64,000 nucleotides of DNA from Cryptomeria japonica (taxonomy: Eukaryota > Streptophyta > Pinopsida > Cupressales > Cupressaceae): positions 307,073,664-307,137,663 of the forward strand of contig NC_081414.1 of NCBI RefSeq assembly GCF_030272615.1. The letters run 5' to 3'. Both the position numbers and the translations under genes were made by a program. This document shows, piece by piece, positions 45,543 through 57,292 of the stretch (its first letter is position 1; the number at the start of each line of letters is the position of its first letter). A model generated the notes under the pieces. The model ran no database searches. It worked only from the letters and a program-made list of their open reading frames with translations, and was not told the DNA's origin.

Positions 45543-46320
45543 TGATGCAAGAGAATCCCCGGTTCATAGCAATCTTGCATCAACCAAAAATATTTCCTCT
45601 ATGTTTTTCTTTATGTTTGCAATTTCAACATTTCTTTCTGTGTGTCCCAGATTTGGCTCACCAGATGTTATGGAGTTGAACTTTACTTGAAGACTTGATC
45701 ATCTTCCTTATTCCCAAACCTTGGAGCATTTGGATCATTTTCTGGCAAGTTATCACTACCGGTTTCTGAGACAGTTTCCTATTGTCGGTTGATAGTTTCC
45801 TATTACTGGTTGCCTGGACATATTGCATTGGTGATCTACCATATCCCTTTCGTAGCTTGCAGATCCCTGAGCATTGATTTTGATGTTCCTTGGAATGTGG
45901 CCAAGATTTTCCCATGATCTACTCTTCATCCTTTGTATTTTTCAGAGAAACTTCCTTGGTGGAGGCTGACCTTGCTAGTTTTGCACGTTAGGTCTTGTTT
46001 TTGGGGTTTTGATCCCTTTCTGGGCTGACCGGATCCTCTTGGATCATATAAATCATTGTAATAGAGAATTATAATGTAACCAAGAAGTTAGACTAAGCAT
46101 AGAGGATAGATCTTGATATTCTAGGTCTCGGTTGTGACCTTATTCTATACTTTGAGCATGTTTTAGTAGGCATGAGCCATTTTCTGTAATCAGTTTTCAT
46201 CTTATAATTCAATTTGTTTTGCATTACCTCCATCATGTCCTTGTGTTTCTGTTGTGTTTACTCTTTCTAATTAGTTCAGATTGATCTCTTTGAGGTCCCT
46301 TCTAACCGGTGAATACTCCA
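45543..46320 (+). repeat. 5' LTR of chromovirus F
   Basis: Starts TGATGCAAGAG and ends ATACTCCA; 778 bp. Matches 58848-59653 along its length. Confidence 0.93.
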
Positions 46321-46322
46321 AG

Positions 46323-46334
46323 TGGTATCAGAGC
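46323..46334 (+). promoter_or_regulatory. Primer binding site of F
   Basis: TGGTATCAGAGC two bases after the LTR, the initiator-Met tRNA type also seen in the copia elements. Confidence 0.92.
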
Positions 46335-46392
46335 GAGTTTTCATTCTAGAGGTTGCGTTGTGCTAATAATTTTGTTGTAGGGTGGAGGACTA

Positions 46393-47480
46393 TGGATCTA
46401 ACCTGCAGCTACAGAGGACTAGCATAAAAGATGGCATGAAGAGGAACTAGGAATGGTGGAGTGCATGGGAATGCAGACCCTATTGTGAGGAATAGCAGCC
46501 CAGTTGGAAGTTGTGGAGACAACCCAAAGAAGAGGCCGACACATTGAAGATGTAAGTGAAGATGAAGGAGAAGAAGCCCTGGTAAAACAAGTAAACCCAC
46601 TGGCGGTTGATCCAGATGAGGAAAGGTTTTTGAGGATTTTGAGTAGGGCAAATACTTAACCTCATTTCACCCCACCGAAATATGATGGAAAGTTGGATTC
46701 AGATGAATTCATGGATTGGATCTCAGAGATGGAGAAGTATTTTAATTTTGAAAACACTGCAGAAGAAAGGAAGGTGAATTATGCTTGTACCCGGTTGAAA
46801 GGTCATGCTTCTCTTTGGTGGGAGCATTTGCAAGTTGATAGATAGAAAAGAGGTAAAGAGAAGATCAAGACATGGGATCTGATGATTGCTAAGTTGAAAT
46901 CAAAATTTATGCCAATTGATTATCAAGTGAATCTATTCCGAAAGTTGAAGAATCTGAGACAGAAGGAATCTAGTGTGAAGGAATACACCGAAGCATTTTA
47001 CAAGTTGAATATCAGATTCGGACATGTTGATGATGAAGTTGAACAAGCTATAAGATATTTGAATGGATTGTGGATGTCTATACAAGATGAACTCAGTTTG
47101 ATCAAATTACAGAATATTGAAGAGGCTTACCAGTATGCCATAAAGGCAAAAGAAAAGATAAACAAAAGACATGAGCAAAGGTAGAGAGGAAGAGGTGGAA
47201 GGTTTTATGGAGGAAGATTTCAAGGAGGAAGAGGATATACCAGAGGTAGAGGAACCTGTATAGATTAGAACAAGGATAAGGAAGTAAGAAAAGAAGGTAA
47301 TTCATATCGAAAAGATGATAGAAATTTTTACTAGAGGAGAGAACTGGATGGCTACCAGAATGAGAATTTTGGAACACAAGACAAGAGAATATTTAGAGGA
47401 ACTTGCTTTAAGTGTGGAGGAGAAGGAAATCATTCTTTCAAGTGTAAGAAGACAGGGAATACCAGAAGAGAAGCAGTAGT
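46393..47480 (+). pseudogene. gag: Chromovirus gag of F
   Basis: A candidate ATG lies at 46393, but the frame shifts before about 46590. The core then reads FTPPKYDGKLDSDEFMDWIS, YACTRLKGHASLWWEHLQVD, WDLMIAKLKSKFMPIDYQVN and LRQKESSVKEYTEAFYKLNI, the retrotransposon gag fold. An RGRGGRFYGGRFQGGRG basic stretch and the zinc knuckle CFKCGGEGNHSFKC (about 47407-47448) follow. TAG stops at about 46843 and 47182 and others near 47260-47330 break it. Confidence 0.88.
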
Positions 47481-48120
47481 GGAAGAAAACCCCACCAGAT
47501 CAGATAATAAACCAGAAGATGGACAACTGTTGATGATGAGGAGAGCTTTGTGTCATACCAGGAGAGATGAAGAGCCCTTGCAAAGGAAGAATTTGTCCAA
47601 GACCAAATTTAAGGTATCTAGTAAGAGTTGTAAAGTTGTTATTGATAGTGGTAGTTTAGATAATCTTGTTTCAGAAGAGATGGTGAACAAGTTAAATTTG
47701 GAAAGATTGAAACACCCTAAGCCTTATCAGATAGCATGGATTCTAGATGAATATAAGTTGTTAGTAAGTGAGCAATGTTTGGTGATATTGAAAATTGGGA
47801 ATTATCATGATGAAGTCTTGTGTGATATTATGCCTATGGATATTTGTCATCTTTTGTCGGCTAGACCTTGGTAGTTTGATAGACAAGCAATACATGATGG
47901 GAGGAAGAATACATACACTATTATGGCCAATGGGATGAAGCAAAGCTCATTTCCCTTGGAGGAACCTTTGAAGACTGAAGTCTGTATGAATGCTAGAATC
48001 TGTTTGGTGGATGGAAGGAAATTCTTTGATGGATTGAGACATGAGAATGTGAGTTTTGCCTTAATTCGTAAGAAGACTGAGAATTCAGAGAATGAAGAGG
48101 AACAACTAGAAGAGATAAAA
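47481..48120 (+). pseudogene. Chromovirus aspartic protease of F
   Basis: CKVVIDSGSLDNLVSEEMVN with the D-S-G triplet, then MPMDICHLLSARPW and, after a TAG, FDRQAIHDGRKNTYTIMANG. The linker to RT contains KTENSENEEEQLEEIKYLLT. Same frame as RT. Closely related to the protease-like frame of element D. Confidence 0.9.
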
Positions 48121-48900
48121 TATTTGTTGACAGAATATGAAGATATCATTTTAGATAATGTACCTGATGGATTGTTACTTGTGAGAAGTATCAATCATTG
48201 CATGGACCTGGTTCCCGGAGCTAGTTTGCCTAACAAAGTTGCACACCGGATGACACCGATAGAGAATGAAGAACTGAATAGACAAGTGCAGGAGTTGTTG
48301 AAGAAAGGTTTGATCAGAGAAAGTTTGATCCCTTGTGTAGTACCAACAGCATTAGCACCTAATAAGAATGGAGAATGGAGAATGTCTACTGATTCCAGAG
48401 CAATAAACAAGATCACAATGAAATACCGATTTCCTTTGCCTAGGATGGATGGCATAATGCACTAATTGAGTGGAGCCAAATACTTTACAAAGATAGATTT
48501 GAAGAGTGGATATCATCAAATCAAGATCAAAGAAGGAGATGAGTGGAAGACAACATTCAAGGCAAATGAAGGATTGTATGAATGGTTGGTGATGCCTTTT
48601 GGGTTAAATAATGCAATGAGTACTTTCATAAGGCTAATGAATGAGGTATTAAAGAAATTCTTGGGTAAATTTGTTATTGTATATTTGGATGACATTATGA
48701 TTTTCAGTAAGACAAAAGAGGAGAATTTGTTGCATTTGAGACAAGTTTTGTAGAGGTTGAGAGAAGAAAATTTGATAAATCTTAAGAAGTGTACTTTCAT
48801 GACAGATGAGTTAGTTTATTTAGGATTTGTGATATCTAAGGATGGTTTGAAGATGGACCCTGAGAAAGTAAAAGCAATTGTTGAGTGGCCTACATTGTAA
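48121..48900 (+). pseudogene. Chromovirus reverse transcriptase of F
   Basis: MTPIENEELNRQVQELLKKG, ALAPNKNGEWRMSTDSRAIN, MKYRFPLPRMDGI, then after a [43 protein letters not shown], catalytic [10 protein letters not shown] and YLGFVISKDGLKMDPEKVKA. Stops at 48463, 48751 and 48898 interrupt one continuous frame. All conserved RT blocks are visible. Confidence 0.93.
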
Positions 48901-49520
48901 AGCATTGGAGACGTAAGACCATTTCATGGATTGGCTAGTTTCTACCAAAAGTTCATCAAAAATTTCAGTTCAGTTTGTAACCCTATGCCTGAGACCATGA
49001 GGGGAGATCAAAAGGAATTCAAGTGGACCACCAAAGCAAATAAAAGTTTTGAGTTGTTGAAACAGAAAGTGACTAAGCAGTCTGTGTTAGCTTTACCAGA
49101 TTTCAATAAAGTATTTCAAGTGGATTGTGATGTAAGTGGAACAACAATAGGAGCAGTCTTGAGTCGGGAAGGGAGAGCAGTAGCTTATTTCAGTGAGAAA
49201 ATGAATGATGCCCGGAGGAGATATTCAATGTATGACCAAGTGTTTTATGCCATAGTTCAAGCCTTGAAGAAGTGGAGACATTACCTATTGCCTAAGGAGT
49301 TTGCGTTGTATATGGATCATCAAGCTTTGCAATATTTGAATAGTCATAGTAAGTTGAATCAAAGACATATGAGATAGGTAGAATTTTTGCAAAGTTACAC
49401 CTTTATTTTGGAGCATAGGAGTGGGAAATCTAACAAAGTTGTTGATGCACTGAGTAGGAGAAGGAATTTGCTGACAGAGATGAGATTGATAGTATTAGGA
49501 TTTGAGGAATTGAAGAACTT
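48901..49520 (+). pseudogene. Chromovirus RNase H of F
   Basis: FHGLASFYQKFIKNFSSV, ALPDFNKVFQVDCDVSGTTI, GRAVAYFSEKMNDARRRYSM, FYAIVQALKKWRHYLLPKEF, YMDHQALQYLN, and after a TAG (probably from Trp), VEFLQSYTFILEHRSGKSNK then VVDALSRR. The Asp/Glu/Asp pattern is present, with a Cys-Asp in place of the more common ASD-type start. Confidence 0.9.
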
Positions 49521-50681
49521 GTATGATGATGACCTAGATTTTGCAGAACCTTGGAGAGCATGTAGAGAACTAGTTATGGTATATATAAGCAAGTGGTTGG
49601 ATTACTTCATTCAGGATGGGATGTTATTGAGAGGAGTTCAGTTGTGCATAACTAAGATTTCTATGAGGGAGAATCTGATAAAGGAGAAACACAATGGAGG
49701 ATTAGCCAGACATTTTGGTATTGACAAAATAGTAGCATTGGTGAGTGAGCATTACTTTTGGCCCAGATTCATAAGGATATTAGGAAATATGTGCAAAGTT
49801 CTAGAGTTTGTCAAGTTGCAAAGTGTAGTAGTCAGAATGTGGGATTGTATAAACCTTTGACAGTACCAGTAAGACCTTGGGAGGATATAAGCATGGATTT
49901 CATACTTGGATTTCCTAAAACACCAAGAGGGAATGATTATATATTTGTGGTAGTGGATAGATTTTTGAAGATGGATCATTTCAGACCTTGTAAGAAGACA
50001 TCAGATGCACTACATGTTGTAGACCTATTTTTCAAGGAAGTAGTGAGATTGCATGGGTTACCTAAGAGAATAGTTTCAAACAGAGACACTAAGTTTGTTG
50101 GCTATTTTTGGAGAACACTTTGGAAGAAGATGAAAACAGATTTGAAGTTTAGTTCTACTTTTCATCCACAGACTGATGGATAGACAGAAGTAGTTAACCG
50201 GAGCTTGGGAAATTTATTAAGATGTTTAGTTGGAGATAAAACTGGAATTTGGTATTTGACTCTTGCACAAGAAAATTTTGCCTACAATAATTCAGTAAAT
50301 AGGAGTATTGGAAGAAAACCTTTTGAGATTCTTAGTGGAGTGCATCCTAGAAGTATATCAAAATTAAGAGATATTAGTAGTGAAGATCGAAGAAGTTCAG
50401 AAGTAGAAGAATTTGCAAATCACATGAAGGACTTACATATTCAAGTTAAGAAACATTTGGAGGAAATGAATAGCAAGTATAAGGAGAAGGTAGATGAGAA
50501 GAGGAGAAATAAGGAATTTGAAATTAGCGATGAAGTGATGGTGTATCTAAGAATAGAAAGATTCCCGGTTGGAACTTATAACAAATTGCAAATGAGAAAG
50601 TTTGGACCTTGCAAGATTTTGAGAAAGTTCAGTTCTGGGAATGCATATGAAGTGGAGTTACTGAATAGTCTGAGTATTTCA
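49521..50681 (+). pseudogene. Chromovirus integrase of F
   Basis: Zinc part: EKHNGGLARHFGIDKI and VSEHYFWP; a frameshift near 49760; then [20 protein letters not shown], where one zinc Cys appears to be Ser. Core: [46 protein letters not shown], a TAG, then TEVVNRSLGN with the Glu. The C-terminal domain reads FEISDEVMVYLRIERFPVGT and RKFGPCKILRKFSSGNAYEV. Cut by G at 50681 after NSLSIS. Confidence 0.92.
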
Positions 50682-51936
50682 TGATGAACTTATAAGGCAC
50701 TGAGAGGGGGGGGTGAATGAGTGATAGTAAAAACAATACAAAACTAAAAATCAATTTCACTAACTTAAAACTCAATAGACATGCAAGAAATAACACCAAG
50801 TATGCAATCACCACATAAATCATAAACCACATGACACAAGAGTTTATACGTAGAAAACCAAAATGGGAAAAACTATGGTGGGAGTAAGTACCCACAAGAT
50901 CCACTATCTACAATATAGAGATCTGACCGGTTAAGGTCTACAACACCTGGTTAGGGGCACACCCTGTTAGAAGTGTCTAAGCCCAGTTAAGAGCTTTACA
51001 AAAAGGCTTGTGAGGACCAGCCCTGTTAGGAGCTACCCAAGTAACTAGGATTTGCAAAAAAAAGTTAATGTGTCACCTAGTTAGACGATTTAATCATCGG
51101 AATTGTTAGGATCTGACTGCACCCTATTACGAGTGACCTTGTAAGAGGATTTTCTTGCTGCAACTGTTAGGAAGACAACTAGTACAAATCATCTCAGTAT
51201 AACACCTTTTGTGTCTAATAAGATCTGCTTCAGAACATTACAACATCACAAAGACTCCATCTCTCAACTCCTATGATCTTCACACTATCAAACATACAAA
51301 ATTTTCTCATCACCTATCACACTATCTAGCTAATGTATATATGTCCTTTCATACCTCACCACACAATTAAAATTATCATAAGGTTGGCTAGAACCTTATT
51401 ACAATTCCCTAGGTTCAATGCATCTAGACAATCTTGCATTGTATGCTTTAGTTATGTCGGCCACCGACATATAAATCCTATTCTATGTTGTTTTACCGAT
51501 CTGAGTGATTTCCATCACTATCGGTTAAATCTCCATCCACTAATATATTATGTCAAACAAATCTCGTTCACCTGATCGATTTAGCATGTGTGGTCACTAA
51601 CATATCTTCATCTGATAATGTTCAACATTGCTGCAAAACTGCAATCCTTCATCATTCATGGATTTCATGTACCGGTTGTCGGTGTGAGACTCTATCATTT
51701 ATTTTACCGGTTGAAGTTCTAATTACCAGTTCTAATGAAACCGTCTCTCTTTACCAGTTAAGTTTAGCTGGTTGAACTATAGGACTAAGATGACTTAAAG
51801 AAATATAGTTGCCAACAATGAAAACATACAAAATAGTCATCATACATAAATCTAATCTCTATGGACAACAGACATATACTGGTTGCATCAAGCAAACACA
51901 CATTATCAGTTTAGTACAAATGAGTGAATGCCAACA
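50682..51936 (-). repeat. 3' LTR of element G
   Basis: Minus-strand start TGTTGGCATTCACTC next to the polypurine tract; end ...CTTATAAGTTCATCA. Plus-strand hairpins at 50698-50722 (G-tract form of the C-tract hairpin) and 50878-50895 (GTGGG/CCCAC). Confidence 0.93.
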
Positions 51937-52125
51937 ATCTCCCCCTTTGGGATTTATGGCAACACTTAGGAAATTTTTGTCAATCAAGTGTGCAAAATAA
52001 AAATTGACTCCATGACATACACTCCCCCTTAGCAATTGCATGCCATTACAAAAATCAAATCATTACTCCCCCTTAACAATACATATAAAATTTTGACTCA
52101 CTTAAACTAATTCTACTCCCCCTTT
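51937..52125 (-). promoter_or_regulatory. Polypurine tracts of element G
   Basis: The minus strand reads AAAGGGGGAGAT beside the LTR (51937-51948) and further GGGGGAG tracts near 52022-52031, 52066-52074 and 52115-52124. The serial arrangement matches copia A, B and C. Confidence 0.85.
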
Positions 52126-52222
52126 AACAATAATGCCAAATAAAGAAGTAAAATACATACATTACATCAAAATTTGTCAACAAAAACTAAATGTATATAT
52201 AGAGATAAAAGTTTTAAGGTCT

Positions 52223-55200
52223 TTACAATGCAATTCTTAAGAAAACATCATTGAAATGAAACTTCAATTGTTTTAGATTATTTTCCCAAGTTTCTAATAG
52301 TGTCTCAATGATTTCAACATGTGTCAAAATTTGTGCAGCAAATTCTTCCATAGCATCAACAGTGCTCATCTCCGGGGTAGCCAAAATTGCTTCAGACTCC
52401 TTGTATGCTCTCTGTAAAATTTCAGCTTTCAGAATTAACTGAGTCTTCAGCTCCTTCAAGGATATTATCCGCTTCACCTGTTCAAAATCATAAATTTCTA
52501 ATATGTGCTATAAGGCATCAACTGATTTACCAAAAGCTAAAGAGGAGTCCTGTACCAGTATGTATGCTTTACTTATCCTTTATAGTTCCTTCTCTGTATC
52601 TTCTCTCTTTTTCTGTAAGTCAAAACAGAATAATGATACTTTAGATATGTGGCCAAAATTTTACCTCCGGTTTCTATTTTGTTTTTCAAAAGATCTTTGC
52701 TCGCTATTAAAGCAACCTTACCTTTGTCAATTTCTTAAATCAATTGTTCTCCCCTTCTCTTCTTATAATCTTTTTCTGCTAAAGCATGAGCTGCCTCTTC
52801 AAGTGATTTAAGTTGTTCACCGACATTAACAACTAACTATCCAAGTTTGGCAATAGGGGTAGCCAAATGTTCTGTATCAGTCTCTAGTAGGAGACTTGAC
52901 AAAATATCAACAACAGTCCTTATAGTCTCTGCTTCTCTTTGCTGTTCCTTCAATCTTTTCTTGTGTGCTTAGGATTGCTTACCAGTGGCAATCTCCATTG
53001 ATTCAGAGGCACTCAAATTATCCATGTCTATTGGATCTTTTATGTTGATTGAGTCATCATAATCATCCTCAACTATTGTTTTATTCTTCTTCTCTTGATC
53101 CTTATTATCTGTCTTCTCTTTTTTCTCTGTCTTTTCTTCCTTTGTTTTCTCCTCTTCCTCTTCTTTTTTTGTCTCCTCTTCCTTAGTGGTGTCTTTGACC
53201 AATTGCATATTTTCAACAGTCTATTCTTTCATCGGTGATTCCTTTTCCTTATCAATTAAATCCTTGTGATTATCCTCAATAGCAACATTTACATTTGCAT
53301 ATGCACTTACATTGACTAGTGCAGTCTGAGTTTCTATTGATTGTGCATTCGGGTTGCTTAGTTGAACTATTATCTGCTTATTTCTCTTCTCCTTTGTTCT
53401 CAACCTATTCCTGTTGAGTATCAAACATCCATACATCAACTTCAAAAACATCTACATTATCAGTAGTGTTAGCAACATTATCTGCATCATCGGTATCATC
53501 ATTTGTTATATTTATCAGTTCAGTATCAATAGGATCATCTTGCATATACTTTTTGTCCAGTTCAATGTCTATGAACTTTACTCCTTCAAGAAGTTCTTCT
53601 GACTTTGGGATATCATGATTAATATCCTCAATTACTTCATCTTTCTCCCCTTCTTCATTGGGAATGAGACCTAAAGCCTTTTCACCAAATTTTCAGTCTC
53701 CTTTTGAACTGATTTGGTCTCTCCAACAAGCATTCTTGTTAATCTCTTCTTTGATCTGAACAAAGCTTTTGAATTTACCTTTATCTATTCAATTTCCTCT
53801 TCATTTGCTTCCGGTTGCAAGTGTTTAAGTGTATAATCAATAAATTCTTTATCTAGGCTAATTGCTCCTTTCCACCTAGCATCAATCAAATTATATAAGG
53901 AATCTGGATTTCACCCTTGTAATTCAATGAGGACTCTACTCAACTTGTTCATACTGAAGATGACTGCATCTTCAATCTCTCTTCGTTGACTTTCAGACAA
54001 ATGAGTAAACAATATGTTTAAACCTTTGTAAATACCATACTCAATAATTCTAATCATTCTATTGAAAGAATCTTCAAGTGTCAATAATTTTTTAGTTGCT
54101 TTACCTTTTTGAGTAGTCTTCTACTTCTTATCACTTTCCCTTAGTGCTCTCTTATCTTTTTCTGATTATGTTTCCTCTAAATTTGTCACCGGTTTGTGAG
54201 CTTTCTCCTTCTTTCTTTTTCTAGTTTAGGCAGGCACAATAGGAGGTTCAACAGTTTTACCTTTCCTTCGGAATTGTATTTTAGAGGCTTTCCCTCTTTG
54301 GGACTCAATAGGTTTTACCTTAGTTTCTTCTTCTTTCTTCTTCTCAGTTGCTTTGGCTACTCTGGTCTTACTAGTGGGGGTATCGATTGGTACACTAGAA
54401 TTTCTACCTTGTTGAGCCTCATATTTGGCTCTTGTTGCAGCTAGCTATTCTTTTGTGAATCCAGCCTGCTCAACAAAGGCTTGCACCTCTTTTCTTACTT
54501 TCTTTGCAATTACCAGTTTCTGTAATTTAGAATGCACTTTCAATAGTTTCTCCTTGTAGGTTCCAAACCTCTTAGCGATGGTATCAACCGGTTGAGCTAA
54601 CAAATAATCAGGATAAGAAACAAAGAGATCTTTATCTACTTCATAACCCATGGGCATTACCCATGTGGTCCTGGGAATAACAGCTTCCATCAAGCATGTA
54701 TCTATGTCAACCATAAGATAGAATCCGCATACCGATTGACTACCTCTATCGGTATGCATTCCCTAGCATGCATTTCCTTCTAAAATTTCTTGAAATATCC
54801 CCAAATGATATCATAAAACTTGTCTTTGATCATCTGGATACTGTTCTTTATTTGCAACAATGCTAGAGTACTGGATATCCATTGAATATCATCCATACCA
54901 GGGCAAAAGTTCTAAAAATATAAGAATAAGCCCATAACTAGTTGACAAAATTTAAATCTTAGTTTCTTGTCCTTCCTGACAGCTTCCATTTTTTCATTAA
55001 TTGGCTTCTCATTGCTTCACAGAGCTCATAATTAACATCCTCCTTAATCATCTAGTAGGTAGTGTGAATAGATTTTGCCGGTATGTTGTTCATTCTGCTT
55101 GAATAGAAAATTCTATAGCCAATCACCATAGATGCAATTTTAACAGCAAGATCATTAATTTCATTCACGGTCATGGCTCTTTTATCCCATCTAGATCTAG

Positions 55201-55840
55201 TTAACTTCTCAACATCATGCTTAGGTATAGACCTAAGCAATGGCACTTCACCGATTGAGCAAAAGTTGGTTACAACATGGATTGCTTTCTTAGTTATTTT
55301 ATGATATATGTCCAACCACATGAATTGATCATGAATACGGCTCAAAACAAATCTCACCAACTCATCATCAAAATCATCAATGAAATTGATCGCATGATGA
55401 AAACCTTTATTGGCTACTCTTCTGAACTTTTCTTTCAATCTTCCTTGTTCATTACACAGAGATCTGTATTGCTTATAAATAACTGCAACTCCCAAGTCTT
55501 CAAGTTTATAGTGATAAAAGGATCTTACATCCTCTACATGCAAAACACCATTTGATACATTGGATAGGGCACCGATAGGGTCAGTTTCCTCTTACTTGTA
55601 TGGATGTCATTTGTATTCAGGTCTTGCCCTCTCAGTCACATCAACTAGATGAGGTGTATCCATTTCAAATATGCCAATCACTAAGAAAAGAGTAGAATTT
55701 CTCAGATAAATACCTCTTTTGCTTCGGTACTAGGGTTTTTGACCATCAAAAACTTTTTTATTGGTAGATAGTCTAAATGCTTCTTGCACAAACTTATCTC
55801 TTATTTGCTTGCCAAGAGTTCTCAAGATGCAAAGTGACAA
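52223..55840 (-). pseudogene. Unrecognised long ORF2 of element G, broken
   Basis: Read on the minus strand. About 1200 codons in a few long frames. Part 1 (55840-54780): KQIRDKFVQEAFRLSTNKKV, FHHAINFIDDFDDELVRFVL, FMWLDIYHKITKKAIHVVTN, LTRSRWDKRAMTVNEINDLA, KIASMVIGYRIFYSSRMNNI. Part 2 (54759-52969, one frame with stops): VDKDLFVSYPDYLLAQPVDT, a basic RKEVQAFVEQAGF segment, and at 53208-53060 a Lys/Glu/Thr-rich run. Part 3 (52950-52223) is coiled-coil-like: GEQLKSLEEAAHALAEKD, IILTHVEIIETLL-type heptads, ending FNDVFLRIAL. No enzyme motif. It may be a gag-like, envelope-position or captured host protein; I cannot say which. Confidence 0.7.
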
Positions 55841-56028
55841 ATGAAATTCAAAAAGTTATATTTATTTGTACTTTAACTACTGCAATAAATGCATTTACCG
55901 ACAAAACCCTAAAATACCTTAGCAAACTCTAAAGCATATTACCGGTAGCAAAAACTTAATGATATTTACCGATTATGATCCAAAAACACATCAAAACATC
56001 AAAATGCATCAGAATATCTAGATTTAAC

Positions 56029-57224
56029 TTACAGTACATCATCCAAGGGTTCAACTCAAGATTCGACAATAAGCTTACCCCAAGTTGTAGAAACAACTTA
56101 GTTTGTTAGAGATGGATTCTCCACATTAGGTGAAGAATATGTTTCCTCATATGGTTTGTCATCACTCTTCTTCTTCCAAGTCTTATTCATCTCAGCTTTG
56201 GTTTCTTCAATAGCAACCTTGTGCTTTCCTTTCTAGTTTGCAGGATGATTCAATGGTTGGTTCTTTTGTTTTCTACAAAACTTGGCAATGTGTCCCGGTT
56301 TGTTGCAATGATAGCATCTCATTACAGATTCTCTCCAAGGTCCTGAGTTGCCTCTACTTGTTCTTCTTCTGTAGTTCATTGCCACATGTCTAAAAATTTT
56401 GCAAATTGAACAAGTCACATTGACTCTCTTCTCCATCTCATAAGGACTAGACAGGTTAACATGGGGTCTTTACCAATTTGTGTTCTTCGAGTCAGTGAAA
56501 TTCCTTGTCCAATCACCAATAGGTCTTGGGGTCATGTGAGGTTAAAGCAAATTGGTTTGTAAGATTTCTTACCGATAGGCTTCTTAGCCTTAGGAGCAGT
56601 TTTACCTTCATGGATGTTTCTCTTGGTACCGAAAGGTTCACCCTTCTCAGATGTATCGTATCCTAACCTAGATGTATCACCTTTCATCCTCTAAGATTAG
56701 ATTTGTCCATCCAGCATAGAGGAGCTCTTGTTGAATTTATCAAGCTTCTCATTGGCCTCGGCAAGTTCCTTTGTAATATCTTCATTTCTTTTCATGAGGG
56801 TCTCTCTAAGAGACATTTCCATTTCAAGATCTAACTGTAATGCTTCTTTTTCTTCTTTCTCCTCATGCCAATGTTCATACAAAGTTGCATTCTCCTGTTT
56901 GATCATAAATATTTCATGATATTTATCTTGGATCTGATCCTCAACCTTTCTTCTAGCTTCAAGTTCCTCACTCATCCAGATTGTTAGTGCTTCCATCTCT
57001 CTTCTTAGGTTAGTCTTCTCATCATTCAACTTCTCTTCTTCTTCAACCAGTGCATCAATGTTTGCCTCATCTGAAGAACTTCTGTTAGAGATCTTCAACA
57101 ATTGTTTAGTCAGTTCCTTCCTTTTAGCTATTGATGTCTTATACTTGCATCTTAGGGTTTCTAGCTCATCCTTGGTTTCAACAAGTTCTCTATCCATCTC
57201 TTTATAGCTCATTCCTTCACCCAT
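56029..57224 (-). pseudogene. Gag-like protein of element G (coiled coil + zinc knuckles)
   Basis: ATG at 57224 opens 175 codons: MGEGMSYKEMDRELVETKDE, then long Glu/Lys/Leu heptads (EEEEKLNDEKTNLRREMEAL, AEANEKLDKFNKSS), a strong coiled coil. After a stop at 56697 and a frameshift come CSICKIFRHVAMNYR (a knuckle whose last Cys is Tyr) and CYHCNKPGHIAKFC (perfect CX2CX4HX4C, about 56335-56290). The frame ends VEPLDDVL at a TAA near 56030. Zinc knuckles and position after the PBS point to a nucleocapsid role; the usual copia gag core is not seen. Confidence 0.72.
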
Positions 57225-57278
57225 ATTTGCCTTAGGATTAGAGATCCCTTCCAAGAAGTTAAGCCTTAAGAAAGTTAG

Positions 57279-57290
57279 GCTCTGATACCA
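57279..57290 (-). promoter_or_regulatory. Primer binding site of element G
   Basis: The minus strand reads TGGTATCAGAGC, two bases from the 5' LTR. Perfect initiator-Met type, same as copia B. Confidence 0.93.
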
Positions 57291-57292
57291 AC

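Noticed and set aside
50629-50904. Minus-strand frame with LACLLSFKLVKLIFSFVLFLL, repeated at 57275-57514
   Set aside because: Looks like a membrane peptide, but it is the shared LTR sequence of element G read across T-rich DNA.
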